From Xylaria sp. FL1777 (Eukaryota; Ascomycota; Sordariomycetes; Xylariales; Xylariaceae): DNA of 64,000 nucleotides. Below, one piece after another: positions 45,775 through 56,808 of this stretch. The notes under the pieces are model-generated. The model saw only the letters and a list, made by a program, of their open reading frames with translations, was not told where the DNA came from and searched no databases. The position numbers and the translations under genes are program-made. Positions within the stretch are counted from its first letter, which is position 1. Each line of letters starts with the position of its first letter. The stretch covers positions 124,001 to 188,000 of the forward strand of contig MU400517.1 in assembly GCA_022578965.1 (NCBI GenBank), written 5' to 3'.

Positions 45775-46647
45775 ATGCTAGTAACGGAATCCACGTCAAA
45801 ACAGGGCACAGTAAGCCTTCTCATCCTCGGCGCAGGATGGACATCCATATTCCTCATTCCACTCCTAAAGGATGAGGGCATAAAGTATGCAGCGACGACT
45901 ACAAACGGCCGTAACGGCACTATCCCGTTCAGATTCGACCCGCAATCGGATGACACGACCCCTTTTGCTGCGCTGCCAGCCGCAAAGACAGTCCTCATCA
46001 CCTTTCCCCTGGAAGGCGAAGGCCCAGCCGCGCGTCTCGTCTCAGCGTACGCGGCGACTCATCCCAACACGACGGACGTTCATTATATCCTCTTTGGTGT
46101 CACGAGCATCTGGAATGGGTCTGGCTGGCAGGATGAAAATTCACCGTACGATGACGCGAACCCGCGCGCTGTGGCCGAAAACGAGCTTATGCGCAACGCG
46201 TCCGCTTCCGTGCTCAGTCTCGCCGGTCTGTATGGTGCCGACCGCCAGCCGCGGAACTGGGTTCATCGCGTCATAACCTCGAAGGAGGGTCTGAAGGCTA
46301 AGGGTGCGCTGCATGTTGTCCACGGCGAGGATGTTGCGCGGGCTGTAGTTGCGCTTCACCGTAGGTTCACGCCGAAAAAGCGCTGGATTCTGTGTGATAT
46401 GCATGTGTATGATTGGTGGGACCTCGTGGAGGATTGGGCTACGCAGGCGCTGAGTGCCGGCCCGGGGACCGTGTCCGAGGCGGAAATGAAGAAGCAGAAC
46501 GATCTGTTGGCTTGGGTTGGTGAGCTGATGGTTGAGGAGGACGTCCGCGCTCTGCCTAGGGATGCGTCGTCTGTTGGGCGTAGGCTAGATGGGAGGGGGT
46601 TTTGGCATTATATGGGGATATGGCCTACGCAGGGTCGTATTAGATGA
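45775..46647 (+). CDS. NAD(P)-binding Rossmann-fold protein (epimerase-like)
   Basis: A single-exon frame of 290 residues. The dinucleotide-binding motif LLILGAGWTS lies near the N-terminus, followed by alternating beta-alpha segments (VLITFPLEG, YILFGVTSIW, VLSLAGLYG). VHGEDVARAVVAL resembles the C-terminal part of short-chain or atypical epimerases of the YeeZ-like group. No classical YxxxK catalytic motif is evident, so the activity is uncertain; it could be an oxidoreductase, an epimerase or a regulatory fold. It has no signal peptide. It lies 585 bp downstream of the P450 on the same strand, but nothing shows that they act together. Confidence 0.8.
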   Translation: MLVTESTSKQGTVSLLILGAGWTSIFLIPLLKDEGIKYAATTTNGRNGTIPFRFDPQSDDTTPFAALPAAKTVLITFPLEGEGPAARLVSAYAATHPNTTDVHYILFGVTSIWNGSGWQDENSPYDDANPRAVAENELMRNASASVLSLAGLYGADRQPRNWVHRVITSKEGLKAKGALHVVHGEDVARAVVALHRRFTPKKRWILCDMHVYDWWDLVEDWATQALSAGPGTVSEAEMKKQNDLLAWVGELMVEEDVRALPRDASSVGRRLDGRGFWHYMGIWPTQGRIR

Positions 46648-46871
46648 ATTATGCCAACGTAGGTATAATAGAAGTTGATCTATTGTGAGTAGTTCTGTCC
46701 CTCATCATCTTTTCCCTTCACTTAGCACAGTAATGGGCAACAATTCTGTATAAATATGTGATGAGTAACCTATTTAATAGAATTATTTAGGCTCTTTACG
46801 ATATTAAAACCCCCTAAAGCTAGCAAAACCTATAATTATGACAGTATTGTCGGCGGAAACGTATTACATTC

Positions 46872-47895
46872 TTATTTCAACGACTCCTCTTTATGTATCT
46901 CGATACCGGGAGGCGCACCGGTAAGCGCCTTGCATTGTGCGTAAATAACAAATTGGCCGGCCACCAGCCCACACGTCATGAGTATACGGGGTCCCAAACC
47001 AGAGAGCAGTAGGCGTTTCGGCCCAAACTCGCGAGCAAGTGTGAACATCCGGACCGTAGCCCCTTGGTTAGGATCACCCGAGCCCTTATTTATAGCTGAT
47101 AGCAGCGTATCGGCAGGATGCGAGAGAACCGCAGCGGCAACGCCAGCTACGATCCCCGACGTCAACTCGACGCCAGTAGATTCAAGATGCGTCAACCTCG
47201 CCTTACGCTCGGGCCCGATTGTCCGGTAGATCACTTCAACCGCAGCCTCGTGGACGGAGAACTGCCCCACGGCGTACGGTACCTGCTTGAAGAGCAATGG
47301 AACGAACCCTGAGTAAAAACCACGGAACCCCTCCTCACGCGCCAATCGCATGAAACCAGAGGCTAGACCCGTGGCAAACCCGCGCTGCGACACGAGTCGA
47401 ATCCGCGTCGCTTCGAGGGGACAAAGGGCGATATCCGCAAAGAACTCGGCGCTAGCACTCGCGCTGAGGTAGACCGCCGTGCGATTCCGCGTCGCCTTCT
47501 CCTGCGACCCAATCAGGTCGATGTACTTCTTCTTGAAGAACTCATACCCTGCGAACTTGCCGCCGCCTTGTATCAGGTAGCCGACAGCCGTGGGGCCAAA
47601 GCCGGTCAGCAGCGCTGACGCACCCTCTTTGCCTACGATCTGCCGTGCAGCGCGCACCATGTTCATCCCTTTCATAGCATCGTCTACTTGAATTCGCGTC
47701 TTCACCACGTCTATGGGTGTCGCGGCCTGTTTGGGCTGTCAGAGACGTGCCCCGTCGAACTTGTTATACGTTGTGAGTTGCTGGTCATGGCTGACTTACA
47801 CCATGCGTGAGAGTAGCTGCCAGGGCACCGGCGCCGAAGAATTTGACATAGTCGCTCGCCACGAACCTGGGGGTGATTTCATGGTTTGATGCCAT
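46872..47895 (-). CDS. MIR1: Mitochondrial phosphate carrier (Mir1 type), 2 exons
   Basis: Exons are 47895-47800 and 47726-46872, with a 73-bp intron at 47727-47799 (GTAAGT...ACAG), giving 316 residues, a normal carrier length. Three mitochondrial-carrier repeats are visible, each with a PxD/E-x-x signature: TPIDVVKTRIQ joined across the intron, CPLEATRIRLVSQ, and HPADTLLSAINKG. The segment FKQVPYAVGQF and the tail AQCKALTGAPPGIEIHKE match the phosphate carrier branch. It moves inorganic phosphate with protons into the matrix for ATP synthesis. The start MASNHEITPRFVASDYVKFF directly precedes the first helix; no cleavable presequence is evident. A Pic2-like role cannot be excluded. Confidence 0.93.
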
Positions 47896-49074
47896 GTTGA
47901 TCAATTATCGGCGAGTTTTGAATGGTAAAGCGAGAGGAGAGGATTCGTTTGAACGACCACCCAGCTATCCCAAGTCCCCGTTGGTATAAGTGTAGTAGAT
48001 GCTGAGTTGGCCGATTACTCAGCGACAATGCAACCCGGAAAATACAGCCACACCGTTTGCTCCCCGATCAATGCCGGCGTTATGAAGCTGAAAGGCACTC
48101 GTAGCTTAATTGACTGTAAGAGATTCGGCAGACGGTAGGGAGTGTAGATTGATCGGAGGTGAAGATGAGTCGCCGTACCCAATTTGTAAGGATAAGTATA
48201 ACACGGGGGTAGTATGCGCTACCGGGAGAATTTAATTCGTTATCACTATATGTATTTCTAGTAGTTAAGTTATAGGTGGTATGGCCGGTTGACTGGGACT
48301 TTATGACCTTTTTCTTTTTCGTATACTGCTCGGGCTTCGACTTTGACGATGACGCCGCGAATCTAGCACGAGCGAACGGTGACGTCACCGCATCAGGACA
48401 AGACACAAAACTAACTGCTACCTCAGCCATCTAATTCTTTATTGGTAAGGCACCTTTGTGGACCCTAACACAAGGACATAATCCTTATCTGGATTGACTA
48501 GAACACGCCAATTATGATGGGCATGATAATAACTTGACGGCCAAAAAGTATGACGAAGGGTAGCCGGAACAGCGACATTTGTCCCGGCAACTCCGGGGAG
48601 TGGAACCTCTTGCTCATTCGGCACGCGATTAAAAGCGGAATCGAAGTTTTCTGTGTAATAAATACCACACTGCAACATGTCTTAGATAATGCAGAACTAA
48701 CAACCTGCCTCTAAGGTAAGTGGCCTTAAGCTTGCAAGCTACGTAAACAAACCATACCGGCAACAAAAGGCATCAACCAAGCAATCTAGAAATGAATAAT
48801 CAATAGCTATGTAATTATTCAACCTATCCAAATCTAAGCTGATATGGAGATATACAAAGCTCTAGGCAACAGAGCAAACTACCTACCTACCTACCTCAAG
48901 GTAGTATATTCCTATCTTGCTACTTTCTATTATATTTTACCTCAGTCAACTACCAAGTTATACCATTCTCAAATTCTTACAAGTGAAATAATTTCTATTT
49001 CCGTTTTTAGGCGAATCACGTTCTGAGACCAAGCGAATCGTTGTATTTAGCTTATCAATGAAAACCACAGCCGA
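47896..49074. other. Intergenic region with one unexplained coding-like frame
   Basis: A minus-strand frame at 48439-48678 (79 codons) has globular-looking composition (for example LRHTFWPSSYYHAHHNWRVL) but no start context or partner exon that I can support. A CTACCTACCTACCTACC run is at 48880-48896. I list it as unexplained rather than as a gene. Confidence 0.4.
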
Positions 49075-49866
49075 ATGCCTGTCGATCTGCCAGTCCTCAC
49101 CATCGTTGACGTTGCCGCCTGGTCAAGCTGGCTCGCCCACAGCGCCACTACTTCCAAAGGCGTGTGGCTAACATTGGCAAAAAAGGGCAATACGGCCCCT
49201 ACGTCGCTCACCTATGCGCAAGCCCTAGACGAGGCATTATGCCAAGGTTGGATTGATGGTCAGGCCCGAGGCGGGGACGAGCGCACCTACTCACAGCGCT
49301 TCACCCCGCGAACTCCCAAAAGCTTGTGGTCCCGTCGCAATGTCGAACACGTCGCGCGCCTCGAGAAGGAGGGCCGTGTCACAGCCGTCGGCCGTGCCGC
49401 CATCGACGCCGCGAAAGCTGATGGTCGCTGGGATGCCGCGTACGCCGGTCAGTCGACGGCTGAGCCCCCGCCCGAGTTCCTCGCTGCCGTCGCCGCCGTG
49501 CCGGAGGCCCAGGCTATGTGGGATGTCCTGAATCGCTCCAACCGCTTCGCTATTTACTTTCGCCTGAACGCGCTCAAGACCTAGGCTGGTAAGGATAAGC
49601 GGATTGCTGCCTTCGTGGAGATGCTTGCGCGTGGTGAGAGCTTGTTACCTCAGAAACAGAAGCCGGCGACGAGGACCATCGGAGGAGCGGCATCCAGGAA
49701 GACGGTGTCCAAGGCACCTTCTGAGAGGGCAGTATCTAAGACAGCTGGGGACAAGGCGGTGGTTACAAGTCGGACACGACGTACGGCCACACTGGGAGAT
49801 GGAGAAATATTACGGAGATCGGCACGTATTCTTAAAACTGCAGCGCCGCCTCCTGGTGACCAATAG
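49075..49866 (+). pseudogene. YdeI/OmdA-family protein gene interrupted by an in-frame TAG
   Basis: The frame runs from MPVDLPVLTIVDVAAWSSWL through SKGVWLTLAKKG, ALCQGWIDGQ and FTPRTPKSLWSRRNVEHV to LNALKT, where TAG occurs at 49582-49584. The same frame then continues for 93 open codons (AGKDKRIAAFVEMLARGE, then a Lys/Arg/Thr-rich tail) to TAG at 49864-49866. The N-terminal part matches the YdeI-like family. The conserved C-terminal OmdA segment, which normally continues as KRIxxFVEMLARGE, is split by the stop. It could be a nonsense mutation making a pseudogene, a base error, or stop-codon readthrough. No GT..AG intron removes the stop without deleting conserved residues. A functional truncated 169-residue protein is also possible. 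Confidence 0.75.
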
Positions 49867-51758
49867 TTGTTTCAAGCTTATAGCAGTTATGAGTACGTGA
49901 AATTAACTTTCATGAGACTGTAATTAGTATTTGTACCGTCTTTGGTTTAGAGGAGCATAAGTCATCTTAGGAAATAGATAACTGGAATAGCCATGATAAT
50001 AATCCTATCGATTGATTGAAGCTAACCTGTCCGTGCATATAACTTTAGCAACTCGCCTTAGTTAAGGTATAAACGAATAATATATTTTGTTCTGCACTTT
50101 CCTGATATTAGAGCTTAACGTATGAACAGTCAGTGGACATGACATAATGTCTCGGCTATTATTTAAACAAAGGGCTAAGTAATACAAAGCACATAGTCAT
50201 AGATTAAACAAAGTACTAGGAGGATAGTTACCTGGATATATAACCAGCTAGCCTACTTACTTTATATACACGTGTAGGTATTATGAGAGCTATGCATGAT
50301 AAACGGTATTTGATGCCGGATGCGTATCCCCCACTGCTACTCCCCCATACCACCTAGATACCTGCACCTAGTCTACACCACATCGCGAGTTGTGCTGGAA
50401 ATCTCTTGAATGGGAATGATTGATTGGCCAAGGCCGGCCCCGATCTCTCCCGCAACCGTCGACTTCTTAGCGCTGCAAGCTTGGACGTTCCAGTCCCTGC
50501 CCGGCCGGTGCACCGCAGGGGTACCTGAGCCTAGGTCCCGAAGTACCTTGTTAGTACTGTGCTCTGTATTCCTCGGCGCTGCACATCAGAAAAAGTACCC
50601 TGAGGAGACCTGGAGACGCCCCACCCCGGTCGCAGTGGACATCACCTAGAAGACGTAGGTACTTGGCTGTTGGTGTACCAGTGGACAAATGTAGGTACCG
50701 GTTGACGGCGTGATTGATTTCTGCCGATACTTTCATCGTCATCCGCCCACGCATCCACAACCCTCCCTCTCGCCCACGCAGCAACAACAGAGCGACACAA
50801 CGTCAACCCATCTCTTGAACAGCATCGTTTTGTTTCCATATTGGGCCTCAGTTTCGACGTCCACCCATCCCCCCTGTACATTTAGTTATTTCGTCGTTCG
50901 AGGATCGGGAGGCTTTGGCACGGCTGGCCTCAATTGGTTACTATCTGCCTGTTGATTACCTCTCCATCCAGAGAGAGTCAACAGTCCATCTAACTCCTTG
51001 CAACCGTCGCATATATACGGCTATTATTACTGCGGAGTCAGTAGACTGACCAAGTACACCACAACCACTTTGCTCCCGTGCCAGCAACAACGCAATTGTC
51101 GCCGTCGCCGTTGCCATCGCCATCGGTATCGCCGTCGCTCTCGTAGCTTGGTAAGCCCATATATGCCCTTCATGTTATGCCATACTACTCTCTCTTCTCT
51201 TAACGGCCGGATCGCACGTGCAGTCCTTCTCACCTACTGTTCGTAACATTGCGATTCCTTCCGGCATCCAAGCGCATATCGCGTTTCTTTAACCCTTACC
51301 GCAGATAGGAATTTATATCTATACCTATTCATAGTCTTTGTGTGCAACATCTCACATTTGTGCAACATATCACCGAAACCTCGTATATATATCCCTTGTC
51401 TCCAACTGCCGCTTTGCATCTCCTTCCTCCTAAAGAACAAACATTCCCAGTCCCTCCGTCAGATCGTCTAACCATCTAATCTGCAGACCGGCTCAGTAGA
51501 GATATCAGGTCGCGACTCGATCCTCCCCGGCCAATTCGTTTGTTTTATCACGACAATATATTTCCACACGTATTCCCCGTCGGGTCACACCACGACGACT
51601 ACCAACTAGTACTCCTCTCCATATATAGCTGCGCACCGATCTTTCGGTTGACCGCTATGCTCTAACTTAAAGTACTGAAGATCGTACAAAAATACCACGC
51701 ATCTAGTCGCGACCCCTCCCATGAATCGATCGTAGAAGCAAAATCGATTTCCAGCATC
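49867..51758. other. Long promoter/leader region of the SWIB gene
   Basis: About 1.9 kb without a recognised gene. From about 50700 it is pyrimidine-rich on the plus strand, and many short CT tracts suggest a core promoter and long 5' leader for the downstream gene. Confidence 0.5.
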
Positions 51759-52950
51759 ATGACGCAACCACGTACGTTTTTCTCTACGCAGCTCGTTTAA
51801 GTGTGCGCTATTACCTAGCAGGACGCTTGGTAGTGCGTGTCACCCCGAAGCGCAACATCTATCTAACGTGGTGTGGATTGTAGTTACCACAGAGGAAGAG
51901 ATCCGCTACACTGAGATTATCGATGGAATCCTAGCTACGGCTGACCTTGAGACCGTCACGCGCAAGAAGATTCGATCTGGCCTTCAAGCTGAGCTGGGTG
52001 GAAAGGACTTGAATGAGCAAAGGGTAGATATTTCCATATGGTTCTAGCGTGACATGGCATCTCTGCGTATGGGTTGTGTGTGCACTTGAGCATCGCTTTA
52101 TGCGCCGCGAAGTCTTGCCTTTGTGAACATAAAGGCCTTTATTTACTAATGGTTGATTATACTATAGAATGCCATCAAGGCGCTCATTGAACAGCGTTTT
52201 GATGCGATATCAGCCGCCGCTGCTCCAGCTGACGTGGCCATCCCTGACTCGAATGTTCCCCCTTCTCCTCCCAATGGATACACGAATGGTCATGACCACG
52301 GTACCAAAGACGAGGCAGATGTGAACGGCGGTGAAATCAAAGTTTCGACGCAACCGCCGAAGAAGAAGCCGCGTAAGGAGCAAAGTACGGACACCGAGGA
52401 TGCAGATGCGAGGTTGGCCGCCCTGCTCCAAGCCGAAGAAAATCAGCGAACTCGAACTACACGAGGAGGGGGAGCTAAAGCTGCACCCAAGAAAAAGAAG
52501 CCGGCGGCGAAGAAGAAGAGTGAGAAGAGAGTCCGACCGGAAGACGACAGCGATGTGGATGGGAGTGACGACCCTAGTCCTAAGAAGCGCAAAGCCGGAG
52601 GAGGATTTCAGAAACCTTTCAATCTCAGCTACCCTTTGGCAGAACTCTGTGGTGAGCCTCAGGTGAGTTAAAGCCGTGCCCTCAATACTACCCCTGCGTT
52701 GATACTAGCGTGCCCTGAATCTACGGTGTATTTATTTCGACGACTAATTTTTCTGTAGCTTTCTCGCCCTCAAGTCGTCAAAAAATTATGGGCACACATA
52801 AAAGAAAAACAGCTTCAAGACCCCAGCGACAAGCGCCAAATTCTGTGTGACGAGAGAATGCAGGCCGTCTTCAAGTTGGCCAAGGTGGACATGTTCCAGA
52901 TGAACAAGCTCGTGGGCAACCACCTGTACCCGGTGGAAGAAGGTGCCTAA
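51759..52950 (+). CDS. DEK_C plus SWIB/MDM2-domain chromatin protein, 4 exons
   Basis: Exons are 51759-51771, 51884-52023, 52168-52662 and 52759-52950, giving 279 residues. The first coding exon is only 13 nt (MTQP plus one base). The N-terminal segment (EEEIRYTEIIDGILATADLE...TRKKIRSGLQ) is a DEK C-terminal-like domain. A Lys-rich, disordered, probably nuclear region follows, with KKKPRKEQ and PKKKKPAAKKK. The C-terminal SWIB domain is FNLSYPLAEL...LSRPQVVKKLWAHIKEKQLQDP...VFKLAKVDMFQMNKLVGNHLYPVEE. This matches the Tri1/Uaf30 family, which acts in chromatin and in RNA polymerase I upstream activation factor. The exact orthologue is not settled. Confidence 0.9.
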
Positions 52951-54309
52951 TACGGATACAATGTATCCACAGAGGATCTCGGGTAGTGTATGTGCTGTTG
53001 TTAGGATGCCACCGCTGGGCCGTATTACCGGCGGCAGTGATCTCGTCCTCATACCGGGGCTGGGCGACCTACGCTTGTGTTGGCTCCTTTGCCTACATCC
53101 ACACACACTCACACACCCACACATGGTGGCGATGATTGATTCGTTGGGGAATCAACGGGATGGGTAGCTAATAGTCTGCAAGCATGGCGTTTTATAGGCA
53201 GGTCAATATCTTGCTTGGTTGGCGCAGATTTGGCAGGTATGGTAAGGTCAGTGCAACGGGGGGTCAGAATTTCATGACTCGACGAATGCGAAATCATTGA
53301 TTACTTAGCTAAGTCAATATTCATGTGCCAAAATTGATGAGTTGCTTCTTCGCTCTGTAGCCTCGTACAAATTTGGGGATATCGATCACCAGTGGCTCTT
53401 TCAGCAAATCCAAGCTTTTTAGGATATGGGAATCGTGACCTGTTGCATGGACAGCCCTTCCCCTATCTTAAATCACAACATTTTCCACGATTCTAAGTCT
53501 GCTTTCTTTCCTAGGACGGAAAAGCTTTATGTATATTTTAGATTTTGGTATGCTGACAGCAAGTTAGTCAGCCTTGCCGTTAGCGAGTTCTTATTTTCAA
53601 ATCAAGCCTTTTGACTTTTATACCGACTTGACAACCATCAAAGTTTCTGCATTTAAGTTTCCTACCACCATTTGGATTACGGAAGATTTATATTACACCT
53701 GTATATTTCGAAGCTGGGCGTTGTTTCTGGCAACATTCGAGCTCCCTAGATGGTACGTATTTAATATCGACGAATACCAAGTACTTACCTAGGTACCTGA
53801 CCTAGCACGGAGTGGACAGGACCGAGGATGCAGGCACTGGTTATGTGCAACTGTCGGGATTTGCCCCGCGGTGTGGGGATGCCGAGCAGCCACGCAGCTA
53901 ACGAAAAAGGTGGCTTGGCCGGGTGTGTCATCAGTCTCTTCGCCATGGCCACCGTCAACGATTGAAGTTGGTCAATCGCTGTTGCCGTGTCAGCTGCTTG
54001 AGCTGTCTGACTCCCTACCTACCTAAACCGAAGCTCTGATTCCTAATACTAATATTTATTAAGGGAGCAGATCTACTTATATTAGGCCACTCCCTCTTTG
54101 CTTTTATACCACCGACAAAAATTCGCAGATTTCTGGAGACCTCCTCCTTCGTTATCCATATCCGCACCAGGAATACCTAGTCTCAACTCACTCTCTACTA
54201 GTTGCCACGGCTTAATAATCAGCCGACTCTCTATTCCGACCAATCCTACCATCCTCAAATCACATCTTCAGGCATTTTCAGCTCGACAAGGTAGCCAAGG
54301 TGAAAAGAA
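52951..54309. other. Intergenic region SWIB/HEL2
   Basis: About 1.4 kb. The 53300-53750 part is AT-rich with unremarkable frames, and a TACCTAGGTACCT tract occurs at about 53786-53800. A CACACACTCACACACCCACAC-like run lies at 53100-53120. No gene seen. Confidence 0.5.
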
Positions 54310-56808
54310 ATGGCACCTACGACAGATGCTTCTGCCTCTGTCGAGCCCTCTGGACAGGATCGCGGACGGGGTGCAGCTAACGCGAGAGGGAGAGGAAGAG
54401 GGGCAGGAGGGCGGGGTCGGGGTAGGGGTCGGGGTGCTCCCAGTGCGCAGAGTGCGCAGAGTGCGCGTGGAGGCGAGAGATATCAAGGTCATAGGGGCAT
54501 TGGTGGAGGGCGAGGACGAGGAGGACGAGGCAGTGGCACATCCACGTTGGCGCCAGCGTCAGGACCTTTACCGGAGAACAGTCTCCCAGCAGCCCAAGTG
54601 CAGCCTACTAATGGAGGTAACGATAAAGACAACGACGGCGAGGACGAGGACATAGAAGCAGAGGTCTGCTTCATCTGTGCGAGCCCTGTCATCCACCAAT
54701 CTGTGGCCCCTTGCAACCACAGAACATGTCACATCTGCGCATTGCGCATGAGGGCCCTCTATAAAAATAAAGAATGCGCGCATTGTCGAGTAGGTTTTGG
54801 CTACGATCGATTGGTATAGGAACACGTACCCATGCTAACGGTTGGCTTGTAGACAGTTGCACCGTTCGTCATCTTTACGGACGACGCCATGAAGCGATAC
54901 CAGGACTACTCCGACAGCGATGTGACCAGCACCGACGATAATATCGGTATTCGATACACAAACGAGGATATAGTTGGAGATACTGTACTGCTCCTTCGGT
55001 ATAACTGTCCCGATACATCCTGTGACTTCGCTGGGATGGGTTGGCCCGACCTACACCGTCATGTCCGCAACACTCATAATAAGAGGATGTGTGATTTGTG
55101 TACAAGGTTCAAGAAGGTTTTCACGCACGAGCATGACCTATTTGCCGATAAGGAACTCGAGAAACATATGCGCCATGGCGACGACCGGCCAGGTGCCGTG
55201 GACCAGACTGGATTCAGGGGTCACCCACTCTGCGCTTTCTGCGGCTCGCGATTCTACGATGACGACAAGCTTTATGAACACTGTCGGAACAAGCACGAGC
55301 GCTGTTTTCTGTGTGACCGCGAAGACCCAAGACAACCACACTATTACAGGGACTACGACTCCCTGGAAGATCATTTCAAGAAAGACCATTACTTATGTCT
55401 AGACCGTGAATGCCTCGAGAAGAAGTTTGTCGTCTTTGGATCCGAGATGGATCTCAAAGCCCATCAATTGGGCGAACATGGTAACTCTCTTTCCAAGGAT
55501 GTGAGGCGCGAGGCGCGACTGGTGGATTTATCAGGGTTCGATGTTCGTGAGAGATATCAGCAACAAAGGAGAGGTGGCGGACCCGGCAGAGGCAGAGAGG
55601 GGGATCATGGAGGAAGAAATGGCCGTGGAAGAGGCCGGGATCCAAATGCCGAGTCACTCCCGGCAAGTTCGGCTCAACCTCTCCGTAGAGATGAACTTGC
55701 TCTTCAGCGTCAGATGGCGATACACTCATCGCAATCCGTGTCCAACCGTACCTTTGGTGGCCAGCTTTCATCCACCACCGCGGGCCCTTCAGCTGCTTCG
55801 AACCAGTCGACCTCGGGCAATGCCGATATACCCAGTGCTAGGCCTGCCGTGGCTACCCCACCTACTGCGGAACTGACGGGCTTGAGCCTGACAGATGCGA
55901 ACCTCTCTGCCGACGATCGTGCTCGCTTAATGCGACATTCCGCCGTTATTGAGCGAGCGTCGAACCTCCTACACAATGATAAAGCGAAGATAGAAAAGTT
56001 CCGATCTCACATCTCATCCTTTCGGCAAGACAAACTTACTGCTTCGGCTTTAATTGACGCGCTCTTCTCACTGTTTGCCGACATCTCTTCGTCTGCTCTC
56101 GGGACACTTGTTCGCGAGGTGGCAGACCTTTTCGAAGACAAGGCCAAGGGCGAAAGACTACGCAAAACCTGGAACGATTGGCGAGCCATCAATGAAGATT
56201 ACCCGACGTTACCGGGACTCAGCGGTATGCGCGGTGCCACAACTTCAAGCAGTGGCTGGGCAGCAGCGGCAGCAACAGCCAATTTGCCTACCTCAGCCTC
56301 GGCCGCCTCAAACCAAAGACACACAACCCGAGTCCTCAAGCTGAAGAATTCTACACAGCAGTCCCGCCGGTCTAGCGTGGAGCACCCGTCTGCCCTATTC
56401 TCAGGCGGACAGCCTAGCCGGCAAGTCGCGTCGCCATCGGCCGCTTTTCCTTCGCTACCACCCAGCGGTAGCGTCTCCTCTCGTCCTTCATCAGGTGCAT
56501 CGGGTGCTCTCTGGGGAGCAACAACCACAAGAAGTGTGACGCCGGCTCAACCGAGGGCTGGCGCCAGTCGCGAAGAAGCCTTCCCCGCTCTCCCGGCGGC
56601 TCCCAAACCGACCACGACGATTTTCGGGTACGGCACGGGCAGCGTGCGGAGAGATGTGGGGGGCTCTAGAAATACGGGTTTTAGCTGGGGCAGTGCGACT
56701 AGTGAGGGCGCCTCGCCCTCTACTGGAGTGGACGAGGACGAGGAGGGCTCAGGGAAGGGGAAAAGGGGAAACAAGGGACGAAAAAAGGTCCTTGTGCAGT
56801 GGGGATAA
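54310..56808 (+). CDS. HEL2: Hel2/ZNF598-type RING E3 ubiquitin ligase, 2 exons
   Basis: Exons are 54310-54789 and 54853-56808, with a 63-bp intron (GTAGGT...TGTAG), giving 811 residues. The start is followed by Arg/Gly-rich RGG-like repeats (about residues 18-80). The RING domain is at about 120-160: CFICASP, CNHRTCHICALRM and CAHC. The splice joins to TVAPFVIFTDDAMKRYQDY. Several C2H2 zinc fingers follow (CPDTSCDFAGMG...H...H, CAFCGSRFYDDDKLYEHCRNKH, CFLCDR), then a disordered tail with short AFPxLP motifs (AFPSLP, AFPALP). The family ubiquitinates 40S ribosomal proteins at collided ribosomes and starts ribosome-associated quality control. The arrangement is canonical, so confidence is high. 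IRE1 lies 1.85 kb downstream on the same strand. Confidence 0.95.

Noticed and set aside
43279..46647. Secondary-metabolite gene cluster
   Set aside because: Only a P450 and a Rossmann-fold protein are present; no synthase, transporter or regulator lies nearby.
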